Assembly (NCBI GenBank): GCA_002414705.1
Contig: DIAL01000128.1
Coordinates: 1-13,903, forward strand
Direction: 5' to 3'
DNA from: Flavobacteriaceae bacterium UBA5079
Lineage (GTDB): Bacteria; Bacteroidota; Bacteroidia; Flavobacteriales; Flavobacteriaceae
Length of the DNA: 13,903 bases
Shown: one piece after another, positions 7,864 through 13,903 of the stretch
Position numbering within the stretch: position 1 is the first letter of the stretch
Layout of the letters: every line of letters begins with the position of its first letter
The notes under the pieces: generated by a model
Databases searched by the model: none
What the model was told of the DNA's origin: nothing
Seen by the model: only the letters and a program-made list of their open reading frames with translations
Made by a program: the position numbers and the translations under genes

Positions 7864-8651
7864 AAATCACTTTCAAGTTTTATATTTACGTCCACCTTCC
7901 ATCTGTTTTTGGCAGAACCAGGCTTTTCATTTTTGTTAGGGTATAATAATATTGGGTAGGTATGCATTGTTTCAAATTTCGCATAGATAAGGTTTGTAAT
8001 ACTAGAATCCATATCTATTTCATCAAGAACGAAACCAAGTCTCTGGATGGTACTTTTATGGTCATACCAACTCAATAAATCTTTCACATCGTTCTCGTTG
8101 AGTTCTTCATACAACTCTTCAAGACTTGCAAGCATTCTGTTTAAGCCTCCTAGCTTTGTTTGGTAACGTAACATATCTACAAACGTGAGTGCAGGGCTAG
8201 AAATATTATATAATCCAGCATTAGATTTTTTTTGAAGTATGTTTTTTTGTGGCCAGTCTGTAGTTGTAAAAAAGCGAAGATCTGTAGTCTCCTTTTTAAT
8301 ATCTATTAATTTTGGTGTTTTAGTCATTATGTAATCACGTTGTGATTGTTGATGACTTGCACCATAGATTTTTGCTGCACTATAAAAGCCAACATAGTAT
8401 TTTTTGTCGAGATACTTAAAAAGCTTATCGGCATATAATGCTAATGGCAGTTTCTTAAAATTTGAATATAAAGGTGGAATAATAAGGTAAAATCCTTGTC
8501 TAAGATTGACTACTTCTCCTTTATCAATAAGTCTTGCAAGTTCACTAGTAATAGCTACTTTATTCTTATTGGTAAATGCCAATATTTCATCCATAGAAAA
8601 GGAATACTCTTCTCTTGACAATAACTCTTTTATGTAATTTGAAATATTCAA
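7860..8651 (-). CDS. abiEi: AbiEi-type antitoxin and transcriptional repressor
   Basis: This 263-aa protein starts with a winged-helix region (about 1-60, ending in VVNLRQGFYLI). The body is typical of AbiEi: YYVGFYSAAKIYGASHQQ followed by a strand YIMTKTP. Known AbiEi proteins neutralise AbiEii without a stable complex and repress their own promoter by binding inverted repeats. The start is a TTG at 8651; the codon before it is an in-frame TAA, and the next Met would remove the first helix of the winged-helix domain, so the TTG is very likely correct. The nested palindrome at 8655-8709 begins only 3 nt upstream of this start and is the natural operator candidate. Confidence 0.85.
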   Translation of the reverse strand: MNISNYIKELLSREEYSFSMDEILAFTNKNKVAITSELARLIDKGEVVNLRQGFYLIIPPLYSNFKKLPLALYADKLFKYLDKKYYVGFYSAAKIYGASHQQSQRDYIMTKTPKLIDIKKETTDLRFFTTTDWPQKNILQKKSNAGLYNISSPALTFVDMLRYQTKLGGLNRMLASLEELYEELNENDVKDLLSWYDHKSTIQRLGFVLDEIDMDSSITNLIYAKFETMHTYPILLYPNKNEKPGSAKNRWKVDVNIKLESDL

Positions 8652-8654
8652 TTA

Positions 8655-8709
8655 TAGAATTTATTTGAGCAATATACCGAATTTCGGCAATTAACTCAAA
8701 TAAATTCTA
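8655..8709. promoter_or_regulatory. Nested palindromes upstream of abiEi (candidate operator)
   Basis: Two perfect 15-bp inverted arms, TAGAATTTATTTGAG (8655-8669) and CTCAAATAAATTCTA (8695-8709), enclose 25 bp. Inside the loop is a second perfect palindrome, CCGAATTTCGG (8677-8687, one central base). This fills most of the 73-bp gap between the 160-aa gene and the TTG start of abiEi. AbiEi repressors are known to bind inverted repeats in their own promoter, so an operator is the best explanation. In a read-through transcript the arms could also form a 15-bp stem next to the start codon. It is not a typical intrinsic terminator for the minus-strand genes, because no T-run follows the stem. 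Confidence 0.65.
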
Positions 8710-8724
8710 AAAAATATTACTAAC

Positions 8725-9207
8725 CTACTCAACAACTACCTTATACCGATAACTAAAAACACTAGTCCTAGTAACCAAATACTTCCCAATAACCGTTTCC
8801 CAACCCAGAGTAGTTTTTACACCAAGATCCTTAAAAGTAGAGCGTCCAATATCTTGAGTGCGTCCCATTTTTACTAATTCGTCTAAAATGGATTCGTCGG
8901 TTACTTTTTTAGAGATAACTACAGTTTTTTCGGTTGCTACTTTTTCAAGTGTAGGTTGTTCATCTAAAGCTTCTTCAATATCGTTGAATTCCAACTTATC
9001 GGCATACTCTTCATCAATATCTTCAAGGATTTCCAAGTCAAGAGACTCTAATTGTTCTAATAGATTTCCTTTTTCACAATCGGAAACTGTTTCCAAAAGC
9101 TTGTACATTCTATCAAAAATCTCAATTTTTTCTTGAATAGGTTGAAGCAATAGCTTTTTATCAAGATTGTTGTTTTTGAGAAATGTTTTATGTTCTATTT
9201 TCTTCAT
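8725..9207 (-). CDS. Hypothetical acidic helical protein, 160 aa
   Basis: This protein is not recognised. The first 90 or so residues are acidic and helical, likely coiled coil (IEIFDRMYKLLETVSD, then a Glu/Asp/Leu-rich stretch). The last 60 residues form a distinct, more conserved-looking domain containing GRTQDIGRSTFKDLGV followed by beta-like strands ending YRYKVVVE. There is no membrane segment and no catalytic motif. The gene is the last of a six-gene minus-strand run, 4 nt after the small membrane protein gene, and lies 73 bp before the abiEi start. Confidence 0.6.
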   Translation of the reverse strand: MKKIEHKTFLKNNNLDKKLLLQPIQEKIEIFDRMYKLLETVSDCEKGNLLEQLESLDLEILEDIDEEYADKLEFNDIEEALDEQPTLEKVATEKTVVISKKVTDESILDELVKMGRTQDIGRSTFKDLGVKTTLGWETVIGKYLVTRTSVFSYRYKVVVE

Positions 9208-9211
9208 AAGA

Positions 9212-9457
9212 TTAAGTTGTTATTGGGATGAGTTGTTCTTTTTCTGACATAGCATTTTCAATAATATTAGAAAGTGCTGCGGTTGCTAAAGATGTTGCGA
9301 TTATGATACCTGTTGTTTTTAAAAGCTCGACACCTTTTGGGATTTGAAATGCAAACTTTTCTTTGTTCTCGTTTTTTCCCAGATTATAATAAATAAGCGC
9401 TTCGGCAATACCGATTGCTAATCCTGCGCCTGTGATGATTAATACTTTTTTATTCAT
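9212..9457 (-). CDS. Small protein with two membrane segments
   Basis: This 81-aa protein has two hydrophobic segments: residues about 4-24 (VLIITGAGLAIGIAEALIY) and about 48-66 (TTGIIIATSLATAALSNI). A charged loop containing KNENKEK joins them. Small Gly/Ala-rich two-pass proteins occur as membrane proteins of membrane-containing tailless phages, and also as holins, but the sequence does not decide between these. It sits 2 nt after the Lys-rich 206-aa gene and 4 nt before the 160-aa gene. No signal-peptide cleavage site is apparent. Confidence 0.6.
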   Translation of the reverse strand: MNKKVLIITGAGLAIGIAEALIYYNLGKNENKEKFAFQIPKGVELLKTTGIIIATSLATAALSNIIENAMSEKEQLIPITT

Positions 9458-9459
9458 AA

Positions 9460-10080
9460 TTACTTTGTAGCTTTTTCTTCCATTTTATCATACTTCTCTT
9501 TGATGGCTAGTTCTCCTGCTTCTGCACGTACGAAATTGATGCCATAAGTATTCATAATCCCTCGATGTGCACGCAGTAAAATCTTTTCAGCTTCCTTTTG
9601 CATCTTCACATTATCCTTGTGCGCTGGCGGAATTAAATTAGCAATCGCAATAAAATGATTCTTGATTTTGGTATGACGCATCGGCTTAGTCTTCTTTGGC
9701 TCATTCTTGCGCTTTTCTTCATTAAAACGTTTAATTTTTAATCGACACGCCTTAATATCCTCACTCAAACTATCCAGTTCTTTCTTTACTGTTTTAGAAT
9801 CTTTTTTATCCTTTTTTACATCTTCCTTTTTAGAATCAGGAATTTCTTTTTCTACAGCATCATCGGTCTCTTTCTTTTCCGCTTTTTCAACTTCGATAGC
9901 CTTTGGCGCAAGTCTTTCTACCAAAAGAAACACCTTTTCAATATTCTCTTTAGCAATCTCTTCAAAAGCCTTTTTATCGGTCGTTTCTTTATAGTCGTCC
10001 AGTATATCCTGAACAGCCTTGTTTAAAGCCTCTGGTTGCACTTTGCTCATATCGAGCGCTTGTAATTTTTGTATGGTCAT
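9460..10080 (-). CDS. Lys/Glu-rich helical protein, 206 aa
   Basis: This protein is not recognised. It is very highly charged. A helical N-terminal part (about 1-70) leads into a Lys/Glu/Asp-rich low-complexity stretch (about 70-140) that is probably coiled coil or disordered. A C-terminal part of about 65 residues (from MRHTKIKNHF to the end) is more ordered and includes NLIPPAHKD and RGIMNTYGINFVRAEAG. The C-terminal basic region could bind nucleic acid, but no named domain is visible. It lies 5 nt after the 104-aa gene in the compact minus-strand run. Confidence 0.6.
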   Translation of the reverse strand: MTIQKLQALDMSKVQPEALNKAVQDILDDYKETTDKKAFEEIAKENIEKVFLLVERLAPKAIEVEKAEKKETDDAVEKEIPDSKKEDVKKDKKDSKTVKKELDSLSEDIKACRLKIKRFNEEKRKNEPKKTKPMRHTKIKNHFIAIANLIPPAHKDNVKMQKEAEKILLRAHRGIMNTYGINFVRAEAGELAIKEKYDKMEEKATK

Positions 10081-10085
10081 AGTTT

Positions 10086-10400
10086 TTATGCTGCTATTAA
10101 TAATTCTAATTCCAGTAGCTCTAATGCTCTGGCACGTTCTTTTTCTTGAAGCCGAATGGTCTCATTATTCTTTTCTGGTTTCTTTGATTGTTTCATTTCA
10201 GGATTCAACATTTCAAATAAAAGCTGGTCGGCTTCCAAAGCTTTTTCATCCGTGTTTTTGAAATTATCAGAAACATCCTTAATCACTTCCCAAGCCTTAA
10301 CAGGATCTAATTTACTTCCTGTTAAATCTTCTATTTCATCTTGATTAATGACTTTAAGAGCCTTGAGTTCTTTGGGTGTAGCATTTTTTGTTTTATACAT
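10086..10400 (-). CDS. Hypothetical charged protein, 104 aa
   Basis: This small soluble protein is not recognised. Its first half is helical and includes INQDEIEDLTGSKLDPVKAW; its second half is a charged helix rich in Lys, Glu and Leu ending ALELLELELLIAA. It has no membrane segment or catalytic signature. It begins 3 nt after the 110-aa gene and ends 5 nt before the 206-aa gene, so its reality rests mainly on tight packing in an operon. Confidence 0.55.
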   Translation of the reverse strand: MYKTKNATPKELKALKVINQDEIEDLTGSKLDPVKAWEVIKDVSDNFKNTDEKALEADQLLFEMLNPEMKQSKKPEKNNETIRLQEKERARALELLELELLIAA

Positions 10401-10403
10401 ATT

Positions 10404-10736
10404 CTATAATTTATGATCTATGGCAAATTGTTGATGATAAAGCGGTTCTAACGACCAGATAAAATCATTGGCTTCATCTTGATTTGCATAATGAATGGAA
10501 CATAATTGTGAAGTACCATCAGTTTTAAAACATTCGTAGCGATAGCATTGTACAGGATTATCAACATTAGAAATATCAATAGTTGTCCAACGCAGTATTA
10601 ATGTGTTTTCTCGCTTTTTAGAAACCATAATTTGAAAATCTCTACATTGCTCTTTACACGCTTTATTAATATCTATCGCACGATCCATTATCTTATAAAT
10701 TACACTTTGCTTCAATGTTTTCTTATCCGTTTCCAT
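10404..10736 (-). CDS. Hypothetical protein, 110 aa
   Basis: This protein is not recognised. It has a helical N-terminus, then alternating strand-like segments with several cysteines (KACKEQC, YRYECF, QLCSIHY), and a C-terminal ANDFIWSLEPLYHQQF. The Cys are not in a clear zinc-finger spacing. Its ATG lies 14 nt inside the end of the 337-aa gene in a different frame, so the two are probably translationally coupled and act in the same process. Confidence 0.6.
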   Translation of the reverse strand: METDKKTLKQSVIYKIMDRAIDINKACKEQCRDFQIMVSKKRENTLILRWTTIDISNVDNPVQCYRYECFKTDGTSQLCSIHYANQDEANDFIWSLEPLYHQQFAIDHKL

Positions 10737-11736
10737 CCAGTCTGTTTTTATAATTCGTAATGATTTTCGAGACTTCTTTTACTGCGCTATCCATCGAATA
10801 ACTTTGCTCAAACACAAATCCTTTTTGGTTGACTGCTTTTGCGAAAGTGTTACCCATACTCACAGAAATAGTTCCTAATCCAGAAGGAATCGTTAAACCA
10901 AAATAATTACTCAAAGCCACCAAACCTTTAAAACCACGATAACGGAAATATCTTGGATCACTACTAATCAATAAAAGTTGATTTTTATCCAATTTATCCT
11001 GAAATCGCTTGACTCGAATGCAAGCCATTGTGACCTGATTATTAAATGAAGTACCAAGCATCACATTTACTTCAACCGAAATGCCTCGCAGTTCCATAAA
11101 CTCTACAAGTTCTGCACAAGCAAGACCTACATAAAGTAAATCATTCCCTTTTACGTGTGCATTTGCACCTGCCATAATGTAGAGTTGTAGCGATGGATAC
11201 GATGATTCTTTATCTTGAAAGTAGGCGAACACACTTTTTACCGAAGTCTGAATTTGATGCTTTCTAAGCTCAATAGTCATTTGGCTTACTGCTGTGTTTA
11301 CAGGATTCTGCGTATTCACAGGAAAGTTTTTATACATTCCCATCGCAGCACGTTCAAAAGAAAACACACCAAGACCACGATCATTATACGCCATCTTAGG
11401 TTTTGGTAAAACAGAATCTTCTAGATATTCCAGATACTTGGCAAGCTTTTCTTTTATTTGTGGTTGAATTTTTTCAACCAATTTCATTCCTAAAAACGTG
11501 CGATGTGCTTCGAGTTCTTCAACGTCTTTTGGTGTGGGTGTTCCGTACCAATCTGTACCGTTATTTAATTGGTCGCTTGTGCTTTCTTTTACCAAATTCC
11601 ATCTGGAAGCATTAGTACTTGATAATTGTTTAATCTCATCATCTACAAACGCATTAAAGGCAAACATACTATCAAATAAGAGATAATTGTATTTGCCATC
11701 AGTAGTCTGGACGGTATGTTTTAATGGACGATTCAC
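10723..11736 (-). CDS. Mobile-element protein, possible VWA-like fold
   Basis: This 337-aa protein leads the minus-strand run. Near the N-terminus it has SRWNLV (44-49), then WYGTPTP (63-69) and a helical stretch. The middle resembles a von Willebrand A-like alpha/beta layout: strand SVFAYFQD (168-175), helix LLYVGLACAELVEFM (200-214), strand ISVEVNVML (219-227) and a later strand QLLLISSDPRYF (253-264). It recalls phage proteins of the DUF7192 type, whose role is unknown, but I could not verify that. The canonical metal-binding DxSxS motif is not intact. The start is a GTG (complement of 11734-11736); an in-frame TAA three codons earlier and the lack of a nearby upstream ATG support it. The divergent CBASS-like operon begins 138 bp away. 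Confidence 0.55.
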   Translation of the reverse strand: MNRPLKHTVQTTDGKYNYLLFDSMFAFNAFVDDEIKQLSSTNASRWNLVKESTSDQLNNGTDWYGTPTPKDVEELEAHRTFLGMKLVEKIQPQIKEKLAKYLEYLEDSVLPKPKMAYNDRGLGVFSFERAAMGMYKNFPVNTQNPVNTAVSQMTIELRKHQIQTSVKSVFAYFQDKESSYPSLQLYIMAGANAHVKGNDLLYVGLACAELVEFMELRGISVEVNVMLGTSFNNQVTMACIRVKRFQDKLDKNQLLLISSDPRYFRYRGFKGLVALSNYFGLTIPSGLGTISVSMGNTFAKAVNQKGFVFEQSYSMDSAVKEVSKIITNYKNRLDGNG

Positions 11737-11874
11737 GAATTCTTATAAAAGTAATTTTTGAAGGCGTGATGGTTACGGTATGGGATTGTAGTTTGGGACG
11801 TGTTCTTAAAAATTCTAAAAATTACCCATCTACTTAGATTGATATTTTTAACTTTAGAAAAAATACAGATTTCA
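11737..11874. promoter_or_regulatory. Divergent intergenic region driving two operons
   Basis: This 138-bp stretch separates the minus-strand 337-aa gene from the plus-strand CBASS-like operon and must hold promoters for both. The only -7-like string I see is TAACTTTA just upstream of the SLATT gene (7 of 8 to TAnnTTTG), without a well-placed TTG at -33. Both promoters are therefore inferred from position. Confidence 0.35.
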
Positions 11875-12339
11875 ATGAGCAAAAACCTATTACGAACTTT
11901 AGGAGAAGAAACTATCTACTCTGCAAAAGGCCATTTTAAATCGAGTGATTTAAGGAGGATACAGGTGAAATCAACTATTTGGATATGTGCGTTACTAAGT
12001 GTTATGGGTATTTTCATAGAAGACGTTACAAGTGGGAAATGGATTTCTGGTTTAGGCTTTTTTGGAACAATGGCTCTATTAATGTGGAATGAAGGAGATG
12101 AAAAGAGCTATCGTGAGAATCATAAAGAATGTGGAGAAGAGTATTTAAGCCTTCATAAAAAAATTAGGGAAGCTTATTTATTAAAGAGTACTACAGATGA
12201 AGAAATTAAAAAACTTAGCACTAAAGTAAGAACTCTTGACAGTCAAAAATCGAAACCTGACATTCCGTTTTTAGCAAGAAAATGGGCGCAAGTTGCTATT
12301 AAAAAATATAACGAAACAAATAATTGGTTTGTAAAATAG
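11875..12339 (+). CDS. SLATT-like two-TM effector, first of the CBASS-like operon
   Basis: From the ATG at 11875 this is a 154-aa membrane protein. An N-terminal helix (IYSAKGHFKSSDLRR, 14-28) precedes two membrane segments, about 34-49 and 55-71, separated by a very short turn. A long charged helix (75-105) and a basic tail with ARKWAQVAIKKY (134-145) follow. This arrangement matches SLATT domains (SMODS and SLOG-associating 2TM effectors), which are predicted to form pores or disrupt the inner membrane when triggered by a nucleotide signal. An in-frame GTG at 11800 would add 25 residues from the AT-rich promoter zone and is rejected. The CD-NTase gene starts 3 nt after its stop. Confidence 0.7.
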   Translation: MSKNLLRTLGEETIYSAKGHFKSSDLRRIQVKSTIWICALLSVMGIFIEDVTSGKWISGLGFFGTMALLMWNEGDEKSYRENHKECGEEYLSLHKKIREAYLLKSTTDEEIKKLSTKVRTLDSQKSKPDIPFLARKWAQVAIKKYNETNNWFVK

Positions 12340-12342
12340 AAT

Positions 12343-13116
12343 ATGAATTATAGATTACAAAAGTTTGCTAATACTGATTTAGTATTAGCAAGAAGTGCTG
12401 CTGAAAGAGATAAAATAAACAGATCACTAACTCAATTAGAGAGTGTTTTACGATATAGATTAAATGGTATAAAGGAGATTATACGTTTCGGTTCTTATAC
12501 TAGAAACACAATTTTACCACGAAAATATGATATAAGATCTGACGTAGATTTATTAATCGTGTTTGAGGGTAATTTGACTAGTGAGACCTATAGAAGACAG
12601 TTAATTAATGCTGTGTCCAGTGCCTATCCTAATTCAATATCTAAAAAAGATTATCCAGCCATAAAATTGGAACTAAACCATATTATGTTTGATTTAGTTC
12701 CAGCTAGAAAGGAAATTAGTAGTTGGTCTGGAGATAAATATTATATTCCCAACAGGCATAATGGGTGGCAACAAACCATTCCAAATGATTTAAATAATGC
12801 CTTATCTCAAAAAAATCAATATGTTGGAGATAATGTAATCCGGCAAGTTATAAGACTATGTAAACATTGGAACGCAAGTGCAGGTTATCCGTTGTCTTCA
12901 TATCTAATGGAGAAAGATATTGTAAGCTTGTGGTATTTTGGGCACGAAAACTTATATGATCGCTTTTTGAAGACCCTAAATAGTATTGCTGGTGAGCGTT
13001 CAGATGTAAATACAGCAATTAGAAATATTAAAAATAATCAAGAAGATTTTTGGGGTAATACAAATAAAGACGAACAGTTAAGATGGCTTCAACGTTTACT
13101 TCCAGGCTTAAAATAA
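12343..13116 (+). CDS. CD-NTase (SMODS-type) second-messenger synthase
   Basis: This 257-aa protein has the CD-NTase active-site layout. The helix-turn GSYTRNT (50-56) is followed by SDVDLL (66-71), giving metal ligands D67 and D69, and the third carboxylate is D117 in IMFDLVPA. The C-terminal half is helical and OAS-like (KHWNASAGYPLSSYLMEK). CD-NTases make cyclic di- or trinucleotides, or linear ones, on sensing phage, and these activate an effector. All catalytic residues are present; the nucleotide product cannot be predicted from this. At 257 aa it is at the short end for the family. There is no Cap2/Cap3 (ubiquitin-like) or HORMA/TRIP13 gene nearby, which would make this a minimal type I-like CBASS. 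It lies between two SLATT-like genes, 3 nt after one and 8 nt before the other. Confidence 0.85.
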   Translation: MNYRLQKFANTDLVLARSAAERDKINRSLTQLESVLRYRLNGIKEIIRFGSYTRNTILPRKYDIRSDVDLLIVFEGNLTSETYRRQLINAVSSAYPNSISKKDYPAIKLELNHIMFDLVPARKEISSWSGDKYYIPNRHNGWQQTIPNDLNNALSQKNQYVGDNVIRQVIRLCKHWNASAGYPLSSYLMEKDIVSLWYFGHENLYDRFLKTLNSIAGERSDVNTAIRNIKNNQEDFWGNTNKDEQLRWLQRLLPGLK

Positions 13117-13124
13117 AAAATATA

Positions 13125-13796
13125 ATGAAGGAAGAAAATAATAGACAAGATGAGACTGCACCTAACGATTATTTAAGCAAAAGCTTTTTTGAGGAGTTAA
13201 ATTATAAAATGTGGTCAACAAAAGGGTCGCGTTTTAATTGTGATAAAAGACTTAGAACTAAAGGCAAAACATCGAATGTTGGTTTAGCAATTATTTCGGC
13301 ATATTTAATTATCGCGAGTTTAATTACTGTTTTTGGTTTAAAACTGGGAATTAGTCAAAATGCACTTAATTTTATAATTACAGGTCTTTCTATTTTGGTT
13401 CTCGTTTTTAGTCAATTTGAGAATGCCCAGAATTATGAATTGAATGCAAAAATGCATCACGATAGTGGTTTAAAAATATCAGAATTATATAACGAACTGA
13501 GAATATTTAAGACTCTAAAAGAAAACCCTTCTGCTTTCGAGATGCTCAGTTTTGCAAAAGATATTACCAATCGATATGAAAGTGTTTTAAATACCTCTGG
13601 TAATCACTCTCGTATAGATTATGATAGGTTTTTAATGACCAACATAGAATATATGAAAAGGACAAATCCTGATAAGGTTAAGCATCTAAATAAAAAAGAA
13701 ATTGCAATTCGATATTATTGGAATGTTTACGGTTGGCATCTTTTACTAATCATTATACCACCAATAACATTTATTTTAATGAGTTTGTATTCTTAA
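13125..13796 (+). CDS. SLATT-domain membrane effector, third gene of the CBASS-like operon
   Basis: From the ATG at 13125 this is a 223-aa protein. The N-terminal helix with YLSKSFFEELNYKMW precedes two membrane segments (about 52-70 and 81-97). A cytosolic helical region (about 98-200) includes AQNYELNAKMHHDSGLKI, typical of SLATT proteins. A third hydrophobic segment (about 204-220) lies at the very C-terminus, which the first SLATT-like protein lacks. The expected role is inner-membrane disruption on activation by the CD-NTase product. A longer in-frame start at 13083 lies inside the CD-NTase gene and is rejected; the ATG at 13125 sits 8 nt after that gene's stop. Confidence 0.75.
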   Translation: MKEENNRQDETAPNDYLSKSFFEELNYKMWSTKGSRFNCDKRLRTKGKTSNVGLAIISAYLIIASLITVFGLKLGISQNALNFIITGLSILVLVFSQFENAQNYELNAKMHHDSGLKISELYNELRIFKTLKENPSAFEMLSFAKDITNRYESVLNTSGNHSRIDYDRFLMTNIEYMKRTNPDKVKHLNKKEIAIRYYWNVYGWHLLLIIIPPITFILMSLYS

Positions 13797-13833
13797 TCCG
13801 ACTAATTTATAAGCGAAAAAAATCAAATATAAT

Positions 13834-13903
13834 TTGAGCTACGAAAGATCCATAAAAGAGGCTCTAGACATAGAATCTGGAGAAGTTTTGACAGCAGATG
13901 AAG
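13834..13903 (+). CDS. Probable start of a further gene, cut by the window edge
   Basis: An open frame runs to the window end and encodes SYERSIKEALDIESGEVLT and more after a TTG start. The segment looks like real protein sequence, and the frame is closed upstream by a TAA at 13814-13816. No ATG is available in this frame. An ATG at 13898 in another position is the alternative start. Too little remains to name a family, and it is not clear whether it belongs to the CBASS-like operon, from which it is 37 bp away. Confidence 0.35.
   Translation, partial: MSYERSIKEALDIESGEVLTADE

Noticed and set aside
8655..8709. Reading the nested palindrome as an intrinsic terminator of the upstream operon
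   Set aside because: The stem is AT-rich and no T-run follows it in the minus-strand direction; operator use by AbiEi explains it better.
9707..9994. Ser/Phe-rich plus-strand open frame
   Set aside because: It is the antisense shadow of the Lys/Glu-rich 206-aa gene (Lys and Glu codons read as Phe and Ser).
11800..11874. In-frame GTG start extending the first SLATT gene by 25 residues
   Set aside because: The extra codons fall in the AT-rich promoter zone and encode an unlikely Leu/Ile-rich leader; the ATG at 11875 gives a normal SLATT N-terminus.
13083..13124. In-frame ATG extending the second SLATT gene into the CD-NTase gene
   Set aside because: It would overlap the CD-NTase reading frame by 34 nt, while the ATG at 13125 fits the normal operon spacing.
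1..13903. CRISPR array, tRNA or insertion sequence
   Set aside because: No regularly spaced repeats, cloverleaf-like sequence or transposase motif was seen.

Overview
The window looks like Bacteroidota DNA, most likely a marine-type flavobacterium. It is AT-rich, its proteins are rich in Lys, Asn and Ile, and start codons lack upstream Shine-Dalgarno sequences, as is usual in that phylum. Genes are packed with 4-nt ATGA overlaps or gaps of a few bases. It reads as an accessory region: a mobile-element-like gene backbone carrying two putative anti-phage modules. I see no rRNA, tRNA, CRISPR array or insertion sequence.

Layout. (A) Positions 1-2401, minus strand: the start of an unknown gene (cut by the window edge), a soluble Zot/FtsK-HerA-type P-loop ATPase, an acidic protein with disordered ends, and a small protein with a DnaA domain IV-like DNA-binding region. 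(B) 2508-8651, minus strand: a five-gene cassette reading AbiEi-type antitoxin, AbiEii-type nucleotidyltransferase toxin, an unknown 525-aa protein, an 899-aa protein with a duplicated HxK phospholipase-D-type nuclease domain, and an unknown 85-aa protein. A striking nested palindrome (8655-8709) lies just upstream of the abiEi start. (C) 8725-11736, minus strand: six tightly packed genes, mostly unrecognised, including a 337-aa protein with a possible VWA-like region, charged helical proteins and an 81-aa protein with two membrane segments. (D) 11875-13796, plus strand, divergent from C: a CBASS-like operon in which a CD-NTase-type nucleotidyltransferase sits between two different SLATT-like membrane effectors. 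A further plus-strand gene probably begins at 13834 and runs off the window.

Interpretation. Blocks C and A are colinear and share the same compact style, so the simplest reading is one element operon (a tailless phage, prophage-like or integrative element) with the defence cassette B lodged inside it and the CBASS-like cassette D at its edge. In B, AbiEi is expected to repress the operon and counter AbiEii. The PLD-domain protein and its 525-aa partner are the unknown part and the best candidate for an undescribed system. In D, infection would activate nucleotide second-messenger synthesis, and one or both SLATT proteins would damage the membrane. The functional statements for B and D rest on family knowledge plus gene order; no similarity search was run.
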